Origin: Archilochus colubris
Taxonomy: Eukaryota; Chordata; Aves; Apodiformes; Trochilidae
Length of the DNA stretch: 64,000 nt
Direction: 5' to 3'
Assembly: GCA_023079485.1 (NCBI GenBank)
Contig: CM041083.1
Location: 61,509,810 to 61,573,809 of the forward strand
Position numbers and translations under genes: made by a program. Of this stretch, positions 46,599-58,195 are shown one piece after another. Below the pieces are notes generated by a model, which ran no database searches, was not told the origin of the DNA, and saw nothing but the letters and a program-made list of their open reading frames with translations. Every line of letters begins with the position of its first letter. Within the stretch, counting starts at the first letter, position 1.

Positions 46599-48869
46599 GT
46601 ATCATGTGAAGTCTCTCTCTTTAGCACTTTCAGACAAGCCGTCACATTCTGCTTCACTTGTCCCACTTTAATTCTCCCTTCCTAGGCATACACCCTACTC
46701 TGTACCACCACAGTTGTCCAAAACCCATGGATTGATAAAAGCACAAAATTACCTTATTCATTTGACACTATAGAACAATTCAGGTGGCTAGAAACACTGT
46801 CTTATCAATGACAATCAACACTGACCTGAGTTATCACTGTAACTACAGCAAGCTATCCGCCTCCTCTGAGAAATGGCTCCCACAAGATGGAAAATGCAGT
46901 AGGAGAAAGCTGTAAGAGAAAAGCAGTAACCACTTGGTTCTTCAAACACCATGTCCCAAAGCCCACTTTCATTTCTTCAAACACCAGACAGCCTTTTAAA
47001 TCTTGTTTTATGTAATCTGCTGGGACCACAGCCTGAGCTTTGTGTGGTGCAGGCTCTGCAGTACATAAAGAAGAAAGCTCGTACGGACGTGCTAACCATC
47101 TCGAGAAATAGAAGAGGCTTCAGGCAGGTTTTCCAAGAAGAAATCTGCCCTTATCAGCTTTGAAGACAAAGTTTGTTTATCAACTGTCTAAGCAGGCAGA
47201 TTGATATTAACAGGTAGGCACAGAGATACACCACAGCCCAGGTGTCTTTCAAAAGGATGTGCCCTGCCAAACACGGATCCCCATTTGGGTTACCTATTAA
47301 ATCCTGTAGTCCGCATTGTGCAGAGGGCAGGTCAGCCAGCTGTTTCCTTCCTTAGAAATTGTCAGTCCTGAATTCTGAGAGGACAAAGGCACCCGTGTGT
47401 CCACGCTCCTGGCCTGGCAAGGTGTTTGGGCTGACATGGGCCATCCGTGGACTTGCAGAAGGAGCTGTATATTATTAGAAATACATGGCAGTCTGAGCAC
47501 ACATGCCCTCAGGTCATCTCAGAATGCAATATCAGATCCTTCTGACATACATTCACATCTCAAATATTATTTACCTTTTCTAGGCTTCCTACTGTTTTTC
47601 TCCCCTTTACATTGGTAGTTATTTACTAAATGACAAACCTGTGTGTATTTGAAAGATGTATTTGCCAACATACTGGCTTCATAATGATTAAAATAAAATT
47701 CCTGATTAAAATAAAATTCCCCATGAAGTGCTCAGAGGGAAACTTGTACCATGTCATGAGAAGACAGCTGCAGGCTGTTATCACCTTTGTGCAAAATAAC
47801 AAAATGAGCATCAATAATAACTTCCCTTTGTCCAAATCAATACTGAGGTGAATGTAGGGATGAGACATCTGCCAAATCCACAATCTGCTTCTTATGCTAC
47901 AAGTTTTTTAGTCTATCTTATTTGCATAAGAAAGACATACAAAAAATCATCTTCTGAAAAGGTGTAGCTTTGACTTCTACTGAAAGAAGTAATGCCAAAA
48001 TAGAAAATGTCTTAAAATATTTCTTAATTTACAGTGGGTGAAGAACTAGTCTTTGTAACTAAGTGTAGAAAACAAAACTGTAACTGCTTTCCCTATGCCT
48101 CCAAATGATACAAATACTTCTAATTGTAACAAAGAGTGAAAAATGCTGGAAACAACCTGTTTCCACCTGACACCATTTTTTATTCAATTTGAATCCCTTG
48201 ATAATAAAAGATAACAAGCATCAGCTGTGCTGAAAAGTAAATAAAAAACCTGGATCATAGAGGCAGACAGTAAGGGAGGGAAGCAATCCCCACATAAGTG
48301 ATGACTCCAGTCCCTTTCAACCACAGGAAGGTCAGAAGTTAAAGGCTGGAGAGGAATCCCAATGGGACAGCTGGATGTCCCCAGTGCAACTCCCTCCCTA
48401 AGATATTCTCCTTTAAAAAGCAGCCGAATTCCTAGCATAACATCTCTCATTTGCTACTGAGACACTTAGATACAGATATCAATTACTAGCCACATAAAAG
48501 GCAGATATTATTGATCCCCCAGATCAGCTTTGTCTTCCTTGTTTTTTGCATGAAGTCCTTTATGCAGATGTGAAGCACAAACCACAGACTGGCAAACAGA
48601 GTCAAACTGGGCGATGAAACCGCGCTGGTACCGCAAGCCCTGAACTGCGCGGATGCCGATAGCAGCGCAAAGTTGAGCGTCTCAAGCTCTTCTATTGCCA
48701 CCTGGTGGCTAAATCCAAGTATAACGTCACTTTGCCGGGAGAGACGGAATTCCTTTTACTGTGTAACAAGGTAACAAATGGTGGCATAAATCAAAGCAAA
48801 ATTTTATATTTAGTGATATTTAATAGTGGGACTTTGCAATGGAACGAGACTCATTTCTGCAAGAAATTC
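46599..48869. other. Intergenic DNA without recognised genes
   Basis: It includes a perfect 18-bp tandem duplication (TGATTAAAATAAAATTCC at 47685-47702 and 47703-47720) and the CpG-rich block 48612-48746, listed separately. No exon was recognised. Confidence 0.55.
48612..48746. promoter_or_regulatory. Isolated CpG-rich block with CTCF-like motif
   Basis: Twelve CpG dinucleotides fall in 135 bp inside AT-rich DNA. At 48697-48709 the sequence GCCACCTGGTGGC reads CCACCAGGTGGC on the minus strand, which fits the published CTCF core CCASYAGRKGGC at every position. It may be an insulator, an unmethylated enhancer, or a remnant of a GC-rich element. Function is inferred only. Confidence 0.4.
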
Positions 48870-49459
48870 ATTGTGCCCCTGGACTCGGCTCTGGTGAGGC
48901 TGCATCTCATGTGCTGTGTTCAGTTCTGGCCCTCACTCCAAGAGGGACATTGGGGTGCTGGAGTGAGTTCAGAGAAGATCAGCCAAGCTGGTGAAGGGTG
49001 TGGAGAGCAAGTCCTGTGAGGAGAAGCTGAGGGAACTGGGGTTGTTCAGTTTGGAGAAGAGGAGGCTGAGGGGAGACCTTATTGCTGTCTAAAACTACCT
49101 GAAAGGAGTTGTAGTGAGGTGGGGGTTGGCTTCTTTTCCCAAGTAAACAACAATAGGACTAGAGGAAACAGCCTGAAGTTACACCAGGAGAAGTTCAGAC
49201 CAAATATTAGGAAGAATTTCTTTACCGAGAGAATAGTCAGGCCCTGGAATGGGCTGCCCAGGGCAGGGGGCAGGTGGAGTCATCATTCCTGGAAGTATTT
49301 AAAAACAGTCAAAGAGACACTTCAGGACAAGCTCTAGAGGACATGGTAATAAAGATACATATTTTTACTTATTTTATTTGGGGGAGGGAGAATTTCAACA
49401 GTTTGACACAGTGATCTTAGATGTGTCTTTTCTCACCATGACAATTCCGTGATTCTGTA
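48870..49459 (+). mobile_element. CR1 LINE 3' fragment, internally disrupted tail
   Basis: It starts in the ORF2 end (CCCCTGGACTCGGCTCTGGT) and passes AGTCCTGTGAGGAGAAGCTG, GAAGAGGAGGCTGAGGGGAG and ATATTAGGAAGAATTTCTTT to CTGGAATGGGCTGCCCAGGG. The tail is diverged from about 49340 and ends ATTCCGTGATTCTGTAAT. It starts about 120 bp after the CpG-rich block. Confidence 0.92.
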
Positions 49460-51037
49460 ATACAAATTAAATACTAGGTGAAAAATTAAGCATTCAGTAA
49501 CCACCCCAGTTGTGATGTGCCAGTTGTGAAGCCCTCACTCAGCAGGGCAACTCTTGCTGGTGGGACATAAAAAACAATGCTGGTACTACAAGCAACTATA
49601 AAATTAATCCAATTACATAATCCTTCTTTCCAAGGCCTCTGAGTGATTTGATATTTTATTGATACAGAGACTATAGTGGTTTGGAGGGAATTTCACCTTC
49701 TTTCGAGAATGAGATCCCACAACATGGCAGTGGTTGGATTTGATTATGTCCATCATCTACTTGAGAATAAGGAAAGGCAAATGATGCATGGACACAGCAA
49801 AAATAAAAGGAGGGAAAAAGGTGGAGGAGTGCCTACTACTCGTCAGCAACATTGGTTACAGACCAGAGGACTGTGTGGGCACTCATCAGTCTCCACAGAA
49901 GCCTTTTATGCTAGCCTGCTACATCTACTTTAATTTCACATAGCAGTAACCTGAGCTCTCCAAGCAATTTCCTTCTATCCACCAAGATGCTGATATACGG
50001 ACACTGACAAGCAGAGGGAGCTTCAGCTTTCACCTCTTTTCATAGTCTGAAAGAAATATGGTTTCCTCCTTCCCTTCAGTGCCAGTACAGTGTCCAGAAT
50101 CCAAAATGAGACAGCCAGGATAAAGGTCTTACGCTTGGAAAAAAAAAATTGAAAAACTTAACTAGAAAAAATAACATTTTAATTCTCATTATTAGTTCTT
50201 GATAGTGCTTCTTCTAATCTCTGTTATTTATCCAAGTACACTGTCATGAAGATAATCATCCTCTCATGGCTATGCTATTTATCACAAGGAAGACTAATCC
50301 TTTACCATCCACTCCATCTATTTTTGTGCAAAAGGCTGCGAAAATAATTTGCTTACAAGGCTAAGATAAATTGCTTTACGATTTATAAGAAGATGATCAG
50401 ATACAAGGCTAAGCACCTTAATCATCTTTATCTAACTGTATCCACACAATTTTTCTGCTTAGGCTTAGCCTGTCTTCTCATAGGATTAAGTTTTGAACAC
50501 TTCCTACTTTCCCTGGTTACTAGTATCCCATAATACAGCCAAGACACAGCACCCTGGGGTTTGTTTTACTCTTTTAAGTGAATGTTCCTAGCACAAATAA
50601 TTTGACAATTGCAGCATGGCAGGGTGATGAAATGGTCACAAAAAATGGTCACAAAAATTACCTCAGTAATGCCACAAGCAAATATTTTGTTAGAAAGTGA
50701 TACCAAGCTGCAAGCTTTACAGGGGTGGAAATACTCTACACGCATGACAAACTGTGTAATTATTTAAATGTCCATGTCACTAACATAGTATGATGCTCCT
50801 TAAAAGATTATAAATTAAATCCATGCACGTGGAAGTATACATAATTCGATGATTAGAAAGGCCAGGATGTGAAAGGTAAAAACATCACTGCTGATAGGTC
50901 AGTTCTCGCACTATGCAATGAGTTAGATGTAGTCTAACAATGATGGCTAGAAGAAAATTATTCCTTCCAGCCATCTAGATTTTTTTGCAAACTTCTCCTA
51001 CACAAGTTCTTCCTCCACCTTTGCCAGGTGAAATAGC
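49460..51037. other. Intergenic DNA without recognised genes
   Basis: AT-rich. A perfect 13-bp tandem duplication (AATGGTCACAAAA) is at 50631-50656. No gene or classifiable repeat otherwise. Confidence 0.55.
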
Positions 51038-51043
51038 CGTGCA
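51038..51043. repeat. Target-site duplication CGTGCA (left) of ERVK LTR copy 2
   Basis: CGTGCA precedes the LTR and recurs at 51348-51353. Together with the ends TGTAG/CTACA it fixes the element limits. Confidence 0.92.
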
Positions 51044-51347
51044 TGTAGTGAGACAGGACCAGGTGCCCTGAGTTATTGAGGAGTGGGTGTGGGTTCACCT
51101 GTGTCTGGCCTCCCTCCTGAGCATGTGCAGGAGCAGGGGGCCAATAAGAGAGCAGCTGACACCCATGGAGAGAGCTCTCACTCTTCAGTGAGGATGGAGA
51201 AGTCTACAGCTCGAGGAGCTCCAGGAGCAGGCAAGAAGGGGTAGATCCCGGAGCCCCAGGAACAGCCCTAGGACATCGTCCAGGAATGGGCTAAACCCTG
51301 ATGCCTCAGGATCAGCCCTAGGAGCAAGAAGGGCTCCTCCCGCTACA
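51044..51347 (-). mobile_element. ERVK-type solo LTR, copy 2, inverted, with perfect 6-bp TSD
   Basis: 304 bp, reverse complement of the element at 40510-40812. It is flanked by a perfect 6-bp direct repeat CGTGCA (51038-51043 and 51348-51353). By eye the two copies differ at only a handful of sites, several of them at CpGs, so both inserted fairly recently. The terminal inverted repeat TGTAG/CTACA is preserved. Confidence 0.9.
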
Positions 51348-51353
51348 CGTGCA

Positions 51354-53012
51354 CTTATAACATCAGCCTGGGACCACATGTTGCATCATTAAACAGTATA
51401 AAAGACTTTTTAGAACATTATTTTATTTCATATCTATTTCTATATTATCTGACAGGCTTTTTTTTTAAACTAAATCATCTAGGATATACATTAATAGTGT
51501 GCTAGAAGGCCTCTCAAAATTAAGCTGATTAAAAATAATTTGCGTTAACAAGGAAGGAAAAAGAAAAAATACAAAGGATAAATATAACTTCAATAACTAT
51601 TTCATATCAATAAAACTGTATGGCCTCAGTTCTACAGAGATCTGCATGCACATACCCACTGACATAATTCTTTGCAAGAATAAAAAACAGTAGCAGTCCC
51701 AATGAACTCTATTAAACAGAGCTGTTTTAGTGTAGAATCAAAATTCTGACACAATTAGTGGCTGGTGATATATAAGCAAATTCAAACTTAGATTTCCTGC
51801 AGCAGTTCTTTCTGTTTATCTGCTTGAAACAGAATATCACTTTCTTACTGGAAAAGAAAGTCCTTGAATAAAGTACATTTCCACGTGTTAATGTTGAATG
51901 CCAAATTGTTCAGAAATCCTTCAGCCTTTTGGCTCACAGACTGCTGTGCCCACACCTTGTCTTGCTGCTAAGAGTTTTGCAGCTTTTTGAAATTCTTAAT
52001 TCACCCTCTGTTTGCAGGCTGTGACACTGCCTGCCCCACATTGCATGCTTGGTATCACCATTCTTGGGCCAACACACATAAAAGGCTTCTGATGTTGCAA
52101 TAGGATACATCATGCTGGGTATTTTACATCCAGTCCTTTTCTGATCTAGCCAGCCTCAAGCAGAGTATTTTAAGTGTCTTCACCTGCCAAAAAATTTGAT
52201 TCTTATCTTAGATTTGGTGGTGAATCAGGAAACACTTGTAATCATCTATGTTTTAATACTGTTACAAATTGGGGTGAATTTATGAAATTAACTCAGGAAG
52301 AGACAGTATGAACACAGAGAAAAAAGAGCAAGGATTTTCTGAAGTCAGTGACCCTTACCAGCACAACGGGATCCAATCATTCATTCCAACTAGGCATTTA
52401 CCTCAATCTACAGCAAGTAACAACTTTCCAATAAAATTGCTTTTATTAACAGTTAAACACGCTAGAGAACAACAGCCTCAGTTGAGCATGCAAACTGTGA
52501 ATGGGAGGATGTTACCAGGACTCTTATGAGATAATGGCTATTTTTTTGGTTTCTAATGTGCAGCAACTAGTCTTTTCTTACTATAATTGTTATTTTGATA
52601 GTGAATAACCTAAAATTTCTTATTTTGTAATGCATTTTCTGTTAGTATTCTCCTCTTTGTATTACCACCTCTACACATTACTTCTAAGACAGAATGACAA
52701 AGATGTTTATAATGTGTATAAAGTCTTTACCACTGCCTAGAATGCAAGAGCTTCCCCCTGTCAGGCAGCCATGTAGAACATAGATTTCTATGGACCCATA
52801 CACATTCCTTCAGCAGAGCACGGGATATTCAGAAAGAGAACATGGCTTCACAAAGAGGGAGGAATTGCAACAGCCAACACTGTCCCTGTATAGATGGATG
52901 GAAGAGCAGTGCCTATTTTGGGAGGCAGGAGGTCAGGGTGGGTGTCCATGAAGCTCCAAAAGCCCAAAGGCCACTTGCCTTTGTAGTCAGGGCCTTCCCC
53001 ACCTGATGAGGG
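51354..53012. other. Intergenic DNA without recognised genes
   Basis: AT-rich sequence between the ERVK and ERVL LTRs, no recognised feature. Confidence 0.55.
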
Positions 53013-53830
53013 TGTCCTGGTTTGGGCCAGGATAAAGGTGATTTTCTGTCTTGTACTTTTGCTTTTAGCTAAGTCTCTTGTGAGTAGTTGCACTTGCTGA
53101 AATTAACAGCAAGTTTCTCAGACAGTGTGTGCTTTTAGGACTGATAACACTTGATGTTTATAGTTACTGCTAGAGACTGGTGTGCAGAGCCAAGGACACT
53201 GCTCAGCTCTGAGGAAAACTTTTACCCTCCAGAAGGAAGAAAGAGGTCCCACCTGCAGCCCTCCTTTGGGGAGGAACGGACAAGATAGATGCCAGAATTG
53301 ACCAAACAGAGTATTCCATCCCATACACGTCATACTCAGTATGAATTTGAGGGATCACGAGGGCCAAGCCAAGATTTCCTGCTTCCAGCTTCCAGCTGCC
53401 TGCCCTTCCTGCCTTTCCTGCTTCCCTTCCTTCACCCGGCATCCTGGAAGGATTCCGTCCGTTCGTCTGCCTGTGGTCCTGATCCGTGCTAGCCCATATC
53501 TGTGTGTTCCTGCCTCCAGTTCCCGACTGCTGCTGCCCCAGGAGTCCAGCCCGGACTTTCCCAGGGCTGCCCTGCAGCTTCAGTGGTGATGTGAGAGTTA
53601 TTGGGGGAAAAGGGGAGAGGAATGTGGTTTCCATTTTCCTGTATATTTGTATATATTTAGTAATTTTTCCTATTTATCATTACTGTTTCATTAAAGTTGT
53701 GTAGTTTAGTTTCCAACCCATAAGTCTCTCTCCCTTATTCTCTCTCATTTTTTTATCAAGGAGGAGAGAGAGATTAATAGAGAGCATCTGTCACTCGGTT
53801 TAATTGCCGGGCCAGTGTTAAACCGTGACA
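53013..53830 (+). mobile_element. ERVL-type solo LTR, copy 2
   Basis: Same start (TGTCCTGGTTTGGGCCAGGA) and end (GCCAGTGTTAAACCGTGACA) as copy 1 at 25522-26293, and homologous throughout. It is longer mainly because of an expanded pyrimidine-rich block (about 53380-53440, repeated CTTCCAG and CCTTCCTG units). Flanks share AGGG next to the ends (GAGGG at 53008-53012, AGGGG at 53831-53835), so the 5-bp duplication is imperfect. No internal proviral genes: solo LTR. Confidence 0.9.
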
Positions 53831-56601
53831 AGGGGAGACAAAAGATAGCTTGGAAGCACAACCTTTCCTCACTGTCCCCTTCCCTTCAGCATGGAAGCAG
53901 CTATCTCTGGATCCTTCCCTTGGCACTCAGCCTCCCTCCAACTGTGCAAACAAGCTGGAATCTGGCATTGGATGAGGAATGTGGTACAAGGTGTGCATGG
54001 TTTCCCAGATAAATCCACGGTGCAGCCACACAAAGAAGAGGGAAGATATTGAATGATTTGTTGTACAGCATGCAACCCAGGTTTGGAGAAAGTCATAGTT
54101 ACTATTTTCTGTACTTTTTCTGATTCACATATTACAATTCCAGTCTTATTGAAGAGAAAAAAAAAGAAAAAGAATATTTTTCACAGCAGATTTGATTTCA
54201 CAAACATGCACGCTTTATACAAATTTAAAAATACACTATAGGTTTTGTGACACTGTATAACTGCTCTTTAGTCAGTCAATCTTTAGCTCACAACTTCTCT
54301 TTATAAAAAGTTAATGTAAGTTTAGTACAATTAACTTTTTCTGTGTATTTGTTCTCAATAAATGCAGTGCTGCTCCAAATGACAGATACATGAAACCAGA
54401 ACCAGAATCAATTGGAAAGACCAAATTATGGCTTTCTAAAACACTCTCAGAAATACTGTTTTCTTTTAAGCAATTTTTTCCAAGAATATATACATAGACA
54501 TACACACATATGTGTGTGTAGTCGAGTTCTTTATAAATACTGCATTAGCGGTGGTAGAAAAAAAAATAAAATAAAATGGCATTAATTAAGAGTGCCCAGG
54601 TTCTTCTTTAAATCTTCTATACATTCACATAATGGCAGGTGTTCTAATGCTCACTGCTGCTAAAACAGTAAAAATTTTTTTGCAATTTACTTTGCAAAAA
54701 GTAAATTCTATTATCACTGGATATACACACAGGGCTGAGAGATAAACTAAACTGTAACAGAGTAGAATCAGAGAGTAATTTAGATCTGTAATGGAAACCT
54801 GGATCTTACCTCATCCACCTTGCTGCTCAAAACTTCAAAATTAGATCAGATTATTCAGTTGTTAATTAGATACCTTTTTTTTTCTTCTCTGTCACAAAAT
54901 CAGTTGGAATTATCTAAGTGATCATCTATGGAATAAACAGTTCTGAATATCAGTAAATTCTACAGGGAATGTCTCACTAACCACAGGTCCACTCATTTAA
55001 GCAATCATCATCTGATAATGGTAATTTGATAACTACTGTAGATAGCAGCTAGAAAACTAATATATTTAGAATACACCTGCAGCTCTGGAAACATGATGCA
55101 GGCTCTTTTCATTACAGCAATGAATTAGAAAATAGGGAAAGTAATTCTAATAAAAATAACTATGATTATGTGATACATAGAAAAGGATGTTGAAAGAATG
55201 GAATGGTTATAATGATTTCAGAAACACATATATCAGCAAATTTAAGGAAATGTTAGGAAGTCTCTTGAAAAATAATTCAAGGACTGTAAGAGTCTAACTT
55301 AGTAGAAGAGAAATAGGAGTAAAATACCCTGATGTAATGAAACGTCAGTAACACTAGGAGACCACTCTGTTGTACCAATATATCTTTATTAGTCTGAAAA
55401 TCAAAACCAGCATTAAAAAAAAAAAAAAAAGGGAAGGCAATATGAAGAACGAGCATAAAAGAACAGTATATCATGTACAGATAAAATGACAAAAACTAAA
55501 TTACTGAAAAAATACAGATGCTTCCACTAGCAAGGGATACAAAAGGCAAAAGGGTATATATAAAATTGCACAAAAAAAAAAAATATTAAAGAAGGCATAG
55601 TTACATTACATAACAGGAAGGAAGAGCGAACAATATAGAAAAGGCAGCAAGAAAGAAGATGAAACCAAAACCACACAAAGCAAGATCTTGCTTTGGAAAC
55701 AGAAACTGAACAAACAAATACAATATAGAAACATCTGCTGGCCAGGTAAGTCAGGAGTCTATTGTGAATTACAGTTCAGCAGAACAACACGGTGTTACTT
55801 ACTATATGATATAGGCTTCCAGGAAACTCCTACCTATAGTTACTATAGTTCAGGCTATGTGAACTCACCACTAACGGGAAAATCTAAATATCTTCCTACT
55901 TATGATGTACATTCACCACTGAAATACATAGACTGCCAATATTTATGTATTTAATCAATATAGAATGCAGGACTGTCCAAGGTTGGAAGAGCTTATTAAA
56001 AAAAGATAATTTCTCTAAAAGACTATGTATTATTTTCCACACTCAAACATGTTGCTCACACCTTTAACTACTCCTGACTTACTCCTACTACAGTGCTTTA
56101 GGGGAGCATCGAAACATATCACGTATATAGGATTTTTCCTGAAGTTTTTTCAGTATCTTTTACTGTTAAATTGAAGTAGACTCCCTGTTTTGTTAAGCTG
56201 AAGCAGGAAGTCAGACAAAAGAAGAGTGAACTGTTCTGGAAAATGCTTGAAAAACAATCTCCAACACAAGTATTATAACATGGATTTATTATATTATTAT
56301 AGTTGTTATTATTATGAAATTATTATAATTATTATTATATATGGAAGCAGTTTGAAAGGCCATTATTTTGGACTGGAAACAAGTGGAGGAGCCAATGCAC
56401 TGCATTTCTGCATGCAGCTTCTTTAATAAGGCAACAGAAACCCACCAGCCAGTGCACAGGGCTACAGCACTCTGCCCCCCAACAATTAAAACCTTGCTGC
56501 ACAAGTAACCAAGCCTGCCTGTGGTACAGAGGAGCTAGAAATACTTCAAGAGAAAACCAAATTGTCAATAGCAATAGAAGCCTAAAAAAAAAAAAAAAAA
56601 A
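53831..56601. other. Intergenic DNA without recognised genes
   Basis: Very AT-rich. A-runs occur at about 55414-55430 and 56584-56601, and an ATT/TTA-rich stretch at 56287-56340. No exon recognised. Confidence 0.55.
56287..56340. repeat. (ATT)n-like low-complexity stretch
   Basis: Irregular TTA/ATT trinucleotides. Simple repeat. Confidence 0.8.
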
Positions 56602-57190
56602 GACATTATTTTATGTCTGAAGACATTACCCTATTAATGGGATATTAATTATTAAATTATGATATTTTTAAATAAAAGTTATCCTGGTAACTTGAAAGCT
56701 ATGGAAAACCCAAAAGATTTGTTTGAAAGGACAGAAACTCTGCATTAGTGATGTCTTAGATTGATTTAGAATAATTTTGTTTTAAATGACAAAAGCAGGA
56801 AGTCTGCAAGGATGGATATGTAAACAAAACAATTTTTTCCTTCCTCATAGGTACCTGAAACTCTTCGAATTCTTTCCTCTTGACATGATTGACCATATCA
56901 TGGAAATCCATGCTAGAGAACCTGAGAAATGGGACCCTCAAAAATTACTTGCTACAAAAGTAAAAAAAAAACAAAAACAAAAGCAAAAAACAAGCTTGTT
57001 CATGGTAGAGAGGGGATAGAATCTGCTAAGAGGCGAAGTTTGATTTGTCAAGCAGTTTTCTTTCACATTTATTCAATGATTATTCATAGCTTCTCAGGGA
57101 CTATTATCACATAGTTGTTATTTGTTAAAAGAGAAAAAATATTGTCATTGTAGACTTAAAAATACAGTAACAATATTTAAATAAAAAAAG
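56602..57190 (+). pseudogene. Duplicated YARS2 exon 3 with flanking intron sequence (non-functional)
   Basis: This ~590-bp segment is a diverged copy of 61765-62350, covering the end of YARS2 intron 2, exon 3 and the start of intron 3. The exon equivalent is 56851-57032 and reads [20 protein letters not shown], then [10 protein letters not shown]. An A-rich insertion near 56960-56987 shifts the frame, a stop follows (GGA TAG), and the donor GT of the real exon is GC here (57033-57034). It lies upstream of YARS2 exon 1, in the same orientation, and ends before a CR1 insertion. Because it keeps intron sequence, it arose by DNA duplication and not by retrotransposition. Confidence 0.92.
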
Positions 57191-57381
57191 CAACATAGAT
57201 GTTGTGCCCAAAGTGGGGCCATTTACCTGTTCTGCAAGACATCAAAATACACACTGAGAAGAGGTATTTTTTATTTATTGCATATTTGCAAAAATATGAT
57301 GTGCTGGATGGAGCTGGCCCCCCAGAAGTAACAAACCTCTACACATTTCTACACATTTGATCAATTTCCTCTATCTGCTTA

Positions 57382-57928
57382 ATCATAGAATCATAGAATT
57401 GTCTGGGTTGGAAGGGACCTCAGAGATCATCAAGTCCAACCCTTGATCCACTACCGCTGCAGTTCCCAGACCATGGCACTGAGTGCCACATCCAGTCTCT
57501 TTTTAAATATCTCCAGGGATGGAGAATCCACTACTTCCCTGGGCAGCCCATTCCAATGTCTGATCACCCTCTCCATAAAGAAATTCTTTCTAATATCCAA
57601 CCTAAACCTCCCCTGGCACAACTTAAGACCCTGCCCTCTTGTCTTGCTGAGAGTTGCCTAGGAAAAGAGACCAACCCCCCCCTGGCTCCACCCTCCTTTC
57701 AGGGAGTTGTAGAGAGTGATGAGGTCTCCCCTGAGCCTCCTCTTCTCCAGGCTGAACAGCCCCAGCTCCCTCAGCCTCTCCTCATAGGATCTGTGCTCGA
57801 GTCCCTTCACCAACCTGGTTGCCCTCATTTGGACCCGCTCCAGGACCTCGATATCCTTCCTGAACTGAGGGGCCCAGAACTGGACACAGGACTCGAGGTG
57901 TGGCCTCACCAGCGCTGAGTACAGGGGG
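57382..57928 (-). mobile_element. CR1 LINE 3' fragment, minus strand
   Basis: Read on + it begins ATCATAGAATCATAGAATTG and continues GGGTTGGAAGGGACCTCAGA, CCCTGGGCAGCCCATTCCAA and CTCCTCTTCTCCAGGCTGAA, ending AGCGCTGAGTACAGGGGG. This is a 5'-truncated CR1 in antisense orientation, close kin of the copy at 46146-46598. The ORF2 remnant on the minus strand reads [20 protein letters not shown]. Confidence 0.97.
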
Positions 57929-58195
57929 TAAGACATATTCATTATTATTCTGTCACACTGGTTGGTGAATTTCTCCCTTTAGTTTAAAAGTACAGTGCAC
58001 ACAGAATTCATGGCACATCCCCAGTGAGTAAGGGTCTTGGTGGTGGGTAGCTTAAGTACTGGAGGTATGGCTTTCATAGTACAGTGATACAGTAATGAGC
58101 AAAGATTACTCAAGCCCAATAACTTTAGCAATTTAACCACATTTTAAACAAATCACAGACTTTCTTCTTAGCCTCCAGACCGTTGCTTCACGGTT
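57929..58195. other. Spacer between two CR1 fragments
   Basis: About 270 bp of unclassified AT-rich DNA separating opposed CR1 copies upstream of YARS2. Confidence 0.5.

Noticed and set aside
46951..47163. 70-codon ORF with KKKARTDVLTISRNRRGF
   Set aside because: No family recognised, no splice signals of note, short.
56786..57019. ORF over the YARS2 exon 3 copy as an alternative YARS2 exon
   Set aside because: The donor is destroyed (GC, weak context), the frame is broken by an insertion and a stop, and it lies upstream of exon 1.
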